From an uncultured Selenomonadaceae bacterium (lineage in GTDB: Bacteria > Bacillota > Negativicutes > Selenomonadales > Selenomonadaceae): a stretch of DNA of 11,920 nt. The notes below the pieces were generated by a model. That model searched no databases. It was not told the DNA's origin and saw only the letters and a list, made by a program, of their open reading frames with translations. The stretch lies in the NCBI GenBank assembly GCA_937902665.1, contig CALELM010000068.1, positions 1 through 11,920 of the forward strand, given 5' to 3'. This document shows positions 5,961 through 11,920 of the stretch, piece by piece (position 1 is the stretch's first letter; each line of letters starts with the position of its first letter). The position numbers and the translations under genes were made by a program.

Positions 5961-6875
5961 GTGATTTGCACGGTGACGCTTAATGCAGGGATCGATTTGA
6001 TAGTACGGCTGGATTCTTTTGAGGAGGGCGGGCTGAACCGCACCATGTACGAAAGAACCTATGCAGGGGGCAAGGGCCTGAACGTGTCAACGGTTCTTGC
6101 GAATCTTGGCGTGGAGAGCAGGGCGCTTGGTTTCGTGGCAGGGTTTACCGGAGCGGAAATTGAGAGGCAAATGGCAGAGAGGAAGATTGCCTGTGATTTC
6201 GTGCGTCTGCCGGAGGGCTTTTCGAGAATCAACGTGAAGATGAAGGTAGGCAGGGAAGAAACGGAAATCAATGGCATGGGGCCTTGCATATCGGAGGAGA
6301 CGCAGGAGAAATTTTTTCAGAAGCTGGATGCGTTGCAGGCAGGTGATACCTTGGTCTTGGCAGGCTCGATTCCTAGCACAATGCCGAGGGATACTTATGA
6401 GCAGATTTTGAAGCGGCTGCAGGCTCGTGATGTTTGCATCGTAGTAGATGCGGCAAAGGAGCTTTTGAGGAACGTGCTTCGATATCGGCCCTTCTTGATC
6501 AAGCCGAACCATCATGAGCTGGGGGAGCTTTTCGGTGTGACGGTTTCAAGTGATGCGGAAATCAAGGACTATGCGCAAAGGCTTCAGCAGGAGGGCGCAC
6601 GAAATGTCATGGTTTCCATGGCAGGCGATGGGGCGTTCCTGCTGACGGAGGAAGGTCGGACGTACCGCTTGCCGGCACCCAAGGGCAAGGTAAAAAACTC
6701 AGTCGGTGCAGGAGATTCTATGGTGGCTGGATTCCTTGCAGGAATGGTGAGGTATGGCGGCGATATGGAAAAGGCATTTCGCTTGGCAGTTGCCGCAGGC
6801 TCGGCATCGGCGTTTTCGGACGGATTGGCAACGGCAGAAAAAGTGACGGAATTATTGAAAGATAAAAAGAATTGA
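5961..6875 (+). CDS. fruK: 1-phosphofructokinase (PfkB family)
   Basis: A 304-residue cytoplasmic kinase that converts fructose 1-phosphate and ATP to fructose 1,6-bisphosphate, the step after PTS fructose uptake. Family landmarks: glycine-rich YAGGKGLNVS near the N-terminus, LGFVAGFTG, RINVKMKVG...TEINGMGP, LAGSIPS, IKPNHHELGELFG, and the PfkB signature NSVGAGDSMVAGFLAG near the C-terminus, with the catalytic Asp in GAGD. The blocks follow Bacillus FruK closely, so tagatose-6-phosphate kinase is less likely. The start is set at GTG 5961 because GGGGAG (5948-5953) sits seven bases before it and the protein then begins at the family's usual position. An ATG at 5916 would add 15 residues and has a ribosome site only three bases away. 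The usual TLNP[AS]xD reads TLNAGID here. nagZ follows after 33 bases. No fructose PTS gene or FruR is in view. Confidence 0.9.
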   Translation: MICTVTLNAGIDLIVRLDSFEEGGLNRTMYERTYAGGKGLNVSTVLANLGVESRALGFVAGFTGAEIERQMAERKIACDFVRLPEGFSRINVKMKVGREETEINGMGPCISEETQEKFFQKLDALQAGDTLVLAGSIPSTMPRDTYEQILKRLQARDVCIVVDAAKELLRNVLRYRPFLIKPNHHELGELFGVTVSSDAEIKDYAQRLQQEGARNVMVSMAGDGAFLLTEEGRTYRLPAPKGKVKNSVGAGDSMVAGFLAGMVRYGGDMEKAFRLAVAAGSASAFSDGLATAEKVTELLKDKKN

Positions 6876-6908
6876 CAAGTAATAGTTGGTTCATAAGGAG
6901 GAAACACA

Positions 6909-8060
6909 ATGAGTTTTTATGGGAAAAGGATATGCTTCTTGCTTATGCTGTCAGCGGTACTTTTGACGAGCGTGGTTTTCGCAGGGTGCAAGGGCATGCC
7001 GGAGGCATCGAAAGCACAGGATGGGAGCGGAACGTCAGCATCGTCCGTGGATTCCAAGGTGGAGGAGGTTTTGGCTTCCATGTCCTTGACGGAGAAGCTT
7101 GGGCAGATGGTGATGATTGGCATTGGCAATCCCAGTGCGGATCAGGATGCGCTTTACATGCTGCACCAGTTTCACTTTGGCGGCGTGATTCTCTTTGATC
7201 GCAATATGGAATCCAAGGAGCAGGTGGCAAAGCTGACGGCTGATTTGCAGAAGGGCGCAGAGGAGAAGGTGCCTCTCTTTATTGCGATTGACGAGGAGGG
7301 CGGAAGGGTTGCGAGAATGAAGGAGAAGCTGGCGCCTCCACCGTCCCAGCTTTCCATCGGGCAGACGGGCGACCCGAAGAATGCCGAGAAGTGGGCGATT
7401 TCCATTTCCAAGGAACTGAAGGCAATGGGAATCAATGTGAATTTTGCGCCGGTGGCTGACCTTGGCTCGTTCAAGGAGCGCCATTACAGCGAAGATCCCG
7501 AGACGGTTGCCGCTTTCGTGAATGCGGCGGCGGATGGTTATGAGGCCGAGGGGGAATTCTATTCCTTGAAGCATTTCCCAGGAATCGGAAAGGGGCAGAC
7601 GGATACGCATTTGGATATGGTCGTGGTTGATGCCCCGAAGGAAACCTTGATGGCGGAGGACGTGCTTCCTTTTCAGAGCGTGATAAAGAGCAGGAAGCCA
7701 GAGAATTATTTTGTCATGGTTTCGCATATCATTTATCCGCAGATTTCGGGCGATGTGCCGTCCTCTCTTTCCGAGAGCGTTATGACGGGGCTTTTGCGTA
7801 AGGAGCTTGGCTTTGATGGGATCATCATTACGGACGATATGGAAATGGGAGCCATAGCCAAATATTACGGAACGCGTGAGATTGGCGTGAAGGCTGTCAA
7901 GGCAGGTGCGGATATTGTTATGGTATGTCAGGAATACCCGCATCAGGAAGATGTCTACATGGGCTTGCTGGAGGCAGTCAAGGCAGGGGAAATTTCTGAG
8001 GAGCGTGTCAATGCATCCGTGAGAAGGATTCTGAAGGCGAAGCTCTCACACTTGAACTGA
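6909..8060 (+). CDS. nagZ: Beta-N-acetylglucosaminidase, GH3, lipoprotein
   Basis: A 383-residue NagZ-type glycoside hydrolase family 3 enzyme that removes terminal N-acetylglucosamine from muropeptides or chitooligosaccharides. A lipoprotein signal peptide ends in VVFAGC with the lipidated Cys27; a Ser/Ala/Gly linker runs to about residue 47. IAIDEEGGRV (125-134), KHFPGIG (221-227) with the Asp232-Thr-His234 acid/base dyad, and IITDDMEMGAI with nucleophile Asp309 (by family position) are all present. The single-domain length matches Gram-negative NagZ plus the signal peptide and linker. In Gram-negative bacteria such as E. coli NagZ is cytosolic, so lipid anchoring suggests an envelope role; residue +2 after Cys is Lys, not the Asp that retains lipoproteins in the inner membrane of E. 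coli. AAGGAGG seven bases before the ATG supports the start. Probably co-transcribed with fruK; a strong terminator follows. Confidence 0.92.
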   Translation: MSFYGKRICFLLMLSAVLLTSVVFAGCKGMPEASKAQDGSGTSASSVDSKVEEVLASMSLTEKLGQMVMIGIGNPSADQDALYMLHQFHFGGVILFDRNMESKEQVAKLTADLQKGAEEKVPLFIAIDEEGGRVARMKEKLAPPPSQLSIGQTGDPKNAEKWAISISKELKAMGINVNFAPVADLGSFKERHYSEDPETVAAFVNAAADGYEAEGEFYSLKHFPGIGKGQTDTHLDMVVVDAPKETLMAEDVLPFQSVIKSRKPENYFVMVSHIIYPQISGDVPSSLSESVMTGLLRKELGFDGIIITDDMEMGAIAKYYGTREIGVKAVKAGADIVMVCQEYPHQEDVYMGLLEAVKAGEISEERVNASVRRILKAKLSHLN

Positions 8061-8064
8061 CGGG

Positions 8065-8111
8065 AACCGACTGCATGGAAGGGTAAAGCCTTTTGCGCGG
8101 TCGGTTTTTTT
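8065..8111 (+). terminator. Rho-independent terminator after nagZ
   Basis: AACCGACTGC (8065-8074) pairs with GCGGTCGGTT (8097-8106) with one G-U pair; an inner AAGG/CCTT helix extends the stem. It runs directly into a T tract (8105-8111). It closes the fruK-nagZ unit. Confidence 0.88.
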
Positions 8112-8127
8112 GTGGAACTTTTCTTCG

Positions 8128-8155
8128 TTGCATTTTTGTGGAACTGTGCTATGAT
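8128..8155 (+). promoter_or_regulatory. Putative sigma-70 promoter of the MATE gene
   Basis: TTGCAT at 8128-8133 and TATGAT at 8150-8155 are separated by 16 bases. They lie just after the nagZ terminator and 42 bases before the MATE start codon. Confidence 0.6.
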
Positions 8156-8196
8156 AATTTTTTAGTAGAAATATCTGGAAAGGTGGATGCAGGGCA

Positions 8197-9579
8197 ATGG
8201 CAGAGGCGAAGCAGAAAAAGGGCGAGATGAACATGCTCCGTGGTTCTCTTTGGGACAAAATCATCTTGTTTGCTATACCGATGGCTTTGACGGGGGTGCT
8301 TCAGCAGCTTTACAATGCGGCTGATGTAGCTGTTTTGGGGCAGTTTGTCGGCAAAAATGCGATGGCGGCTGTGGGGAACAATATTTCCCTTATTGGCTTG
8401 CTCGTCAATCTGTTTTTGGGGCTTTCCCTTGGCGCAAACGTGGTTATTGCCCAGAATGCAGGGGGAAGGCGGTTTGACCGTGTAAAGAATACGGTGCATA
8501 CGGCGTTCCTCATGGCACTTTTTGTTGGTGCTGGCATTGCCGTGCTGGGAGAAATGCTGGCAGGCCCTGTCATGGAGTTCATGGAGGTTCCCGCTGAGGT
8601 TCGGGACATGGCGGAAACTTATTTCAGGGTATACCTTTTGGGAATGCCGTTCCTTGGGCTGTACAATTTCGAGTCAGCGATTTTCCGAAGCCGAGGGGAT
8701 ACGAGAACGCCTCTTTTGGCTCTTATCGTGTCAAGCTCCTTTAATGTGGTCATGGATCTGGTGCTGGTGCTGGTCTTTGGCTTGGGGGTTGCGGGGGTTG
8801 CGATTGCAACGGCACTTGCCAATGTGGTCAGTTCCGGGATTCTCCTGTACTTCCTCCATCGGACGGACAGCTTTATCCATGTGGATTTTCATGCGCTTTC
8901 CATTGACAGGGACAGAATGAGGGAAATCGTGAAGATTGGATTGCCGGCAGGGATTCAAGGCATGGTGTTTTCCGTTTCCAACCTGCTGATCCAGTCGGCA
9001 ATCAATGGCTTTGGCCCTGATACGATGGCGGCTTCGGCGGCGGCCTTTACGATTGAAATCAATGTTTACTGTGTCATTGGGGCGTTCAGCCAAGCAACGA
9101 CAACCTTTACGGGGCAGAATTACGGTGCTGGCAAGCTCAAGCGGTGCCGCCGTGTTTTTTGGGTGGCAATGGGGCTGAATGCGCTCTTTATGGGGATTCT
9201 TTCTGCAGTCAGCTTGATTTTCGGAAAGACGCTTTTGGCATTTTTCAATCCAGATCCCAATGTTGTGGAGATAGGATATTTGCGTATGCTCTACATTATT
9301 GCGCCGGAAATGATCAATGTTGTGTTGGAGGGCTGCACGGGAGCGCTTCGGGGGTACGGGATTTCCATGGCTCCTGCGGCTCTTGCCTTGTTTGGCATTT
9401 GCGGTGTCCGTATCGTCTGGCTGTACACGATTTTTGTTTCCTCGCATACCTTTGAAACGCTGATGATGGCATATCCTGTGAGCTGGGTGATTACGACAGC
9501 TCTTACGGCAGGGGCGTATGTTTTTTACATAAACCACTTGAAACCAGTTCCGTCATGGAAGCAAGCGGAGGAATCCTAA
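8197..9579 (+). CDS. MATE family multidrug/cation antiporter
   Basis: A 460-residue, 12-helix inner-membrane exporter of the MATE family, which expels drugs or metabolites in exchange for Na+ or H+. The length is typical. The N-terminal half opens with WDKIILFAIPMALTGVLQQLYNAADVAVLGQFVG (about 19-52). The internal repeat begins about 237 with IVKIGLPAGIQGMVFSVSNLLIQSAINGFG, the two-fold layout of the family. Later blocks such as GQNYGAGKLKRCRR and LEGCTGALRGYG also fit. AGGTGG (8181-8186) lies 10 bases before the ATG; Met11 or Met13 are alternatives. It has its own promoter. cbiM follows after 79 bases, so read-through into the cobalt genes is possible. The substrate cannot be inferred. Confidence 0.92.
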   Translation: MAEAKQKKGEMNMLRGSLWDKIILFAIPMALTGVLQQLYNAADVAVLGQFVGKNAMAAVGNNISLIGLLVNLFLGLSLGANVVIAQNAGGRRFDRVKNTVHTAFLMALFVGAGIAVLGEMLAGPVMEFMEVPAEVRDMAETYFRVYLLGMPFLGLYNFESAIFRSRGDTRTPLLALIVSSSFNVVMDLVLVLVFGLGVAGVAIATALANVVSSGILLYFLHRTDSFIHVDFHALSIDRDRMREIVKIGLPAGIQGMVFSVSNLLIQSAINGFGPDTMAASAAAFTIEINVYCVIGAFSQATTTFTGQNYGAGKLKRCRRVFWVAMGLNALFMGILSAVSLIFGKTLLAFFNPDPNVVEIGYLRMLYIIAPEMINVVLEGCTGALRGYGISMAPAALALFGICGVRIVWLYTIFVSSHTFETLMMAYPVSWVITTALTAGAYVFYINHLKPVPSWKQAEES

Positions 9580-9591
9580 CCCCCTAGGGGG
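9580..9591. repeat. CCCCCTAGGGGG palindrome after the MATE gene
   Basis: A perfect 12-bp palindrome directly follows the MATE stop codon. No T run follows, so it is at most a weak terminator or a protein site. The remaining 67 bases before cbiM are too short for a full cobalamin riboswitch, and none was seen. Confidence 0.4.
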
Positions 9592-9658
9592 CTTACTGTC
9601 ACGGCGTTGCTTTGCTAAAATAGGGGATATGAGAATAATTGGCAAAGGTTGTGACAAG

Positions 9659-10669
9659 ATGCATATTCCAGAAAATTATTTAAGTCCGCAGACCTGCTTG
9701 GCAATGGGGGCTGCCATGCTTCCCGTGTGGTATATGACGGTGCAAAGGGTGAAGGAAGAAATCCCGAGGGAGCGGTTGCCTCTCCTTGGGATTTGCGCGG
9801 CGTTTTCCTTTCTTGGCATGATGTTCAATGTACCGCTTCCGGGAGGGACAACGGGACATGCCGTAGGGGGGACACTCCTTGCTGTTTTGCTTGGGCCGTG
9901 GGCGGCTTGCCTGACGGTATCGGCGGCGCTTTTGATACAGGCGGTTTTCTTTGGGGATGGGGGTATCCTGTCCTTTGCGGCAAATTGCTTCAATATGGCA
10001 TTTGTCCTTCCGTTTGCCGGATTTTTTGCCTATCGGGGCTTGCGGCGTTTCGGTGAGCGGTTGGCGGCTGGCGTGGGGGCGTATATTGGGATCAATGCGG
10101 CGGCATTTTGCGCAGCGGTGGAGTTCGGTATTCAGCCGATGCTTTTTGCAGATTCCGCCGGACAGGCGCTTTATTGCCCGTATGGCTTGCAGGTGTCTGT
10201 TCCTGCGATGATGGCAGGGCATTTGACGCTCTTTGGGTTGGCTGAGGTCATTTTTACGGTGGCTGTGCTTTCTTATTTGAGGCGTACGGCACCGGCTCTT
10301 GTGGAGCATGCGGCAGTACAGCGATGTGAAAAGCCTGTCTATGCCTTGGTGGTGGCATTGATTGCCTGCACGCCGTTGGGGCTTTTGGCGGAGGGAACCG
10401 CTTGGGGCGAGTGGGGAACGGAGGAGATAGCAACCCTTTCGGAAACGGGAGCGCCGCTTGGCTATACGCCGAGCGGAATGGAAACAGGGTTTCGCTTTGC
10501 GTCTTTGCTTCCTGATTATGCAGTGGCAGGGTTGCCGGACAGCTTTGGCTATATCCTGTCGGCAGTGATAGGAACAGCCTTGCTCGTCCTGCTTTTCAAG
10601 GTGATTGCTTCCATGAGAAGGAAAGACGTGGATTATGATGAGGATTTCATGGGTTTGCATGAGGAATGA
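9659..10669 (+). CDS. cbiM: Cobalt (or nickel) ECF transporter substrate-binding component with PDGLE-like tail
   Basis: A 336-residue integral membrane S component of an energy-coupling-factor metal importer. The start is placed at ATG 9659 so that the protein begins MHIPENYLSP: in this family the N-terminal amine and His2 ligate the metal, so the 10 extra residues from the ATG at 9629 would be incompatible. AAAGG lies about 10 bases upstream. CbiM landmarks: GGTTGHAVGGTLLA (62-75, His67), AALLIQAVFFGDGG (89-102), MMAGHLTLFG (184-193) and GTAWGEWGTEEI (246-257). The C-terminus (SLLPDYAVAGLPDSFGYILSAVIGTALLV, about 282-310) is a PDGLE/CbiN-like helix fused on, which explains the lack of a separate cbiN. 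cbiQ follows after 18 bases. Cobalt is favoured by resemblance, but NikM-type nickel transport cannot be excluded from sequence. Confidence 0.9.
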   Translation: MHIPENYLSPQTCLAMGAAMLPVWYMTVQRVKEEIPRERLPLLGICAAFSFLGMMFNVPLPGGTTGHAVGGTLLAVLLGPWAACLTVSAALLIQAVFFGDGGILSFAANCFNMAFVLPFAGFFAYRGLRRFGERLAAGVGAYIGINAAAFCAAVEFGIQPMLFADSAGQALYCPYGLQVSVPAMMAGHLTLFGLAEVIFTVAVLSYLRRTAPALVEHAAVQRCEKPVYALVVALIACTPLGLLAEGTAWGEWGTEEIATLSETGAPLGYTPSGMETGFRFASLLPDYAVAGLPDSFGYILSAVIGTALLVLLFKVIASMRRKDVDYDEDFMGLHEE

Positions 10670-10687
10670 CAAGCCATGAGCTAAGGG

Positions 10688-11488
10688 ATGATTTTTTTGC
10701 GAGAGAAGATGGAATTGCCTGTGTGGGCAAAAAAAAAGGAAGAATATTTGCCAAACAGCGATCGGGATTTTTTTATGTCCCGGTCGCTTTTGCACCTTTT
10801 TTCGGTGCTTCTTCGCATGCGTGAGCAGTCGAAATGCGGTCTTTTGCCATCGGCAGGCGGTGCGGCAGTTTTTGTTCTTCTGTTGCTTGTCCTCGTCGCG
10901 CTTTCACGGGGAACGGGATTCTTGCTCGTGGTTTTGGCAGGGGAATTGGTATTGCTTTGCTTTTTGGGGGGAGAGCAGATTGTGGTGGCACTGCGCAGCT
11001 CCACGGCAGCGGCACTTGTTTCTGTGGTCGTTGTTTTTCCTGCGGTGTTCTTTGGCGGAGCGGGAGTTTCCCTGATACCATGCAAGACTTTTCTTACGGT
11101 GATGGCACTTACTATGCTGGTCCGTGCTGTTTCTTGGCACAGGCTGACCGAGGTGTTCCTTATTTTTCATGTGCCTTCCCTTTTTGTGCAGGTGCTGGAT
11201 CTGGCACTGAAATATATTGTGCTTTTGGGAGAGGTCTCGCAGGATATGCTCTATGCCTTGAAGCTGCGGGCTGTTGGAAAAAATCCAAAGAAGCAGGAGG
11301 CTTTTTCTGCGGTGCTTGGCATGACATTCCTGAAGTCAAGGGAAATGGCGCAGGATATGCAGGACGCAATGACTTGCAGGTGCTATACGGGTGAATTGCC
11401 GAGAAAGCGGTTGCGTTGGAGCTGGGCTGATGCCGTGTTTGCAGGATGGAGCCTTTTGCTGTTCTTGTTCTGGTGGATGCTGGAATGA
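10688..11488 (+). CDS. cbiQ: Cobalt ECF transporter transmembrane component CbiQ
   Basis: A 266-residue T component that couples ATPase movement to the metal-binding S component. The N-terminus has the ELPVWAKKKEEY segment typical of this subgroup. About six hydrophobic helices follow (57-75, 77-94, 107-123, 133-148, 163-182, 247-265). The two coupling-helix regions are LYALKLRAVG (188-197) and MQDAMTCRCYTGE (224-236), standing where EcfT proteins carry Ala-Arg-Gly-like motifs that dock on the ATPases. The start is uncertain: ATG 10688 has AGGG directly against it, and ATG 10709 (Met8, giving MELPVW) has only a weak GAGAG upstream. The expected ATPase gene cbiO does not follow. Confidence 0.87.
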   Translation: MIFLREKMELPVWAKKKEEYLPNSDRDFFMSRSLLHLFSVLLRMREQSKCGLLPSAGGAAVFVLLLLVLVALSRGTGFLLVVLAGELVLLCFLGGEQIVVALRSSTAAALVSVVVVFPAVFFGGAGVSLIPCKTFLTVMALTMLVRAVSWHRLTEVFLIFHVPSLFVQVLDLALKYIVLLGEVSQDMLYALKLRAVGKNPKKQEAFSAVLGMTFLKSREMAQDMQDAMTCRCYTGELPRKRLRWSWADAVFAGWSLLLFLFWWMLE

Positions 11489-11574
11489 GTATGTGGAGGA
11501 AGCAAATAGATTGCCTAAAGATGGGTGTAAAAGTTTTTAGGGGTTTCCTGATGCAAAAAGGAGAAAAAACATGA
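11485..11574 (+). CDS. 29-codon frame bridging cbiQ and the STAS gene
   Basis: It starts at an ATG overlapping the cbiQ stop (ATGA, 11485-11488) and stops at a TGA overlapping the STAS start (ATGA, 11571-11574). The product MSMWRKQIDCLKMGVKVFRG plus nine more residues is short and basic and is not recognisable; it lacks the Walker motifs of CbiO. It may be chance, a decayed remnant, or a frame that keeps ribosomes moving to the next gene. The STAS gene has its own AGGAG, so coupling is not required. Confidence 0.2.
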   Translation: MSMWRKQIDCLKMGVKVFRGFLMQKGEKT

Positions 11575-11873
11575 ATATCACGAAAAAAACAGAAGGCGGC
11601 AAAGTAACTATCCTACTGGAGGGTTGGCTTGATACAGTGGCGGCTCCGAATTTGAATGCGGCTGTCAGCGAATTGGGGGAAGCAGAGGAACTGATCTTTG
11701 ATTTTGAAAAGGTAGATTATATCTCATCTTCGGGTTTGAGGGAAGTCGTGGTTGCTTTTAGAAAACAAATGGCTGCCAATCATGCTTTCTCGATAATTAA
11801 TGTGAATGAAGATGTAAAGAGCATTTTCAAGCTGACGAAGATAGATACGAAAATAAAGATTTTATCAAAATAA
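11571..11873 (+). CDS. STAS-domain anti-sigma factor antagonist (SpoIIAA-like)
   Basis: A 100-residue single-domain cytoplasmic STAS protein. Members bind a serine-kinase anti-sigma factor and are switched off by phosphorylation of a serine. The site is visible as VDYISSSGLREVV; Ser54, just before Gly55, is in the position of the phosphorylated serine of SpoIIAA. The rest (IFDFEKVDYISSSGL, then FSIINVNEDVKSIFKLTKID) follows the family pattern, and the length is normal. AAAGGAG about seven bases before the ATG supports the start. No kinase (RsbW/SpoIIAB-like), PP2C phosphatase or sigma factor is in the window, so its partner is unknown. The composition is more AT-rich than cbiQ. Its stop codon lies inside the dispersed repeat. 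Confidence 0.88.
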   Translation: MNITKKTEGGKVTILLEGWLDTVAAPNLNAAVSELGEAEELIFDFEKVDYISSSGLREVVVAFRKQMAANHAFSIINVNEDVKSIFKLTKIDTKIKILSK

Positions 11874-11919
11874 CGAGCTAAAGATGTCCCCTTCTTCAAC
11901 AGCTTGCTGTAAGTGGGGG
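11871..11919 (+). repeat. Dispersed repeat, copy 2, overlapping the STAS stop codon
   Basis: Same orientation and nearly the same sequence as 2685-2734: the match begins with TAACGA, whose TAA is the STAS stop codon, and is exact from 11883 to 11918. It runs to the window end, so its full extent is not visible. Both copies lie just behind a gene. Confidence 0.75.
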
Positions 11920-11920
11920 A

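Noticed and set aside
7035..7943. 302-codon minus-strand frame opposite nagZ
   Set aside because: Antisense shadow of nagZ; His/Arg/Leu-rich with no recognisable motif.
9580..9658. Cobalamin riboswitch upstream of cbiM
   Set aside because: Only 79 bases are available after the MATE stop codon and no B12-box-like motif is present.
9680..10795. 371-codon minus-strand frame opposite cbiM
   Set aside because: Antisense shadow with low-complexity basic composition; cbiM on the plus strand has every family motif.
11485..11574. Truncated cbiO
   Set aside because: The short peptide has no resemblance to the start of CbiO (no FRYP-like A-loop or Walker A).

Overview
The window looks like chromosome from a motile, anaerobic Negativicutes bacterium of the Selenomonas/Mitsuokella type. 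This is an inference from gene content (methyl-accepting chemotaxis protein, cobalt ECF transporter, lipoprotein NagZ) and from the moderately GC-rich, GAG/GGC/CTT-heavy codon use of most genes. No rRNA, tRNA or CRISPR array was seen.

Layout. (1) Bases 1-894: the 3' part of a tyrosine recombinase, in AT-rich DNA, followed by a gene-free end rich in direct and inverted repeats. This looks like the terminus of an integrated element. (2) 895-1347: a low-molecular-weight protein tyrosine phosphatase with host-like composition. (3) 1411-2861: an AT-rich insert with a class II Fic AMP-transferase gene behind an operator-like inverted repeat. An identical 15-base repeat lies on both sides of it, and its right side (2685-2861) is dense with hairpins, including a perfect 34-bp palindrome. 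(4) 2880-3607, minus strand: two overlapping genes that each encode half of a TauE/SafE (TSUP) anion permease. (5) 3608-4118: a long divergent spacer with a possible 48-codon gene. (6) 4119-5801: a single-Cache chemotaxis receptor, ended by two hairpins. (7) 5961-8060: fruK (1-phosphofructokinase) and a lipoprotein NagZ (beta-N-acetylglucosaminidase), probably one operon, closed by a good intrinsic terminator. (8) 8197-11873: a MATE efflux pump with its own promoter, then cbiM and cbiQ (cobalt/nickel ECF transporter without its ATPase), then a STAS anti-anti-sigma protein.

Working together: fruK and nagZ pair fructose phosphate entry into glycolysis with muropeptide or chitooligosaccharide trimming. 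CbiM and CbiQ need an ATPase encoded elsewhere. The CbiQ-STAS junction is spanned by a 29-codon frame that overlaps both neighbours.

The strongest unexplained signals are non-coding. A roughly 49-base repeat occurs behind the Fic gene and again across the stop codon of the STAS gene, 9.2 kb apart in the same orientation. The others are the palindrome cluster at 2749-2861 and the repeat-bounded Fic insert. I see no clear new multi-gene system; these repeats, the split TSUP pair and the ATPase-less CbiMQ are the leads worth following.
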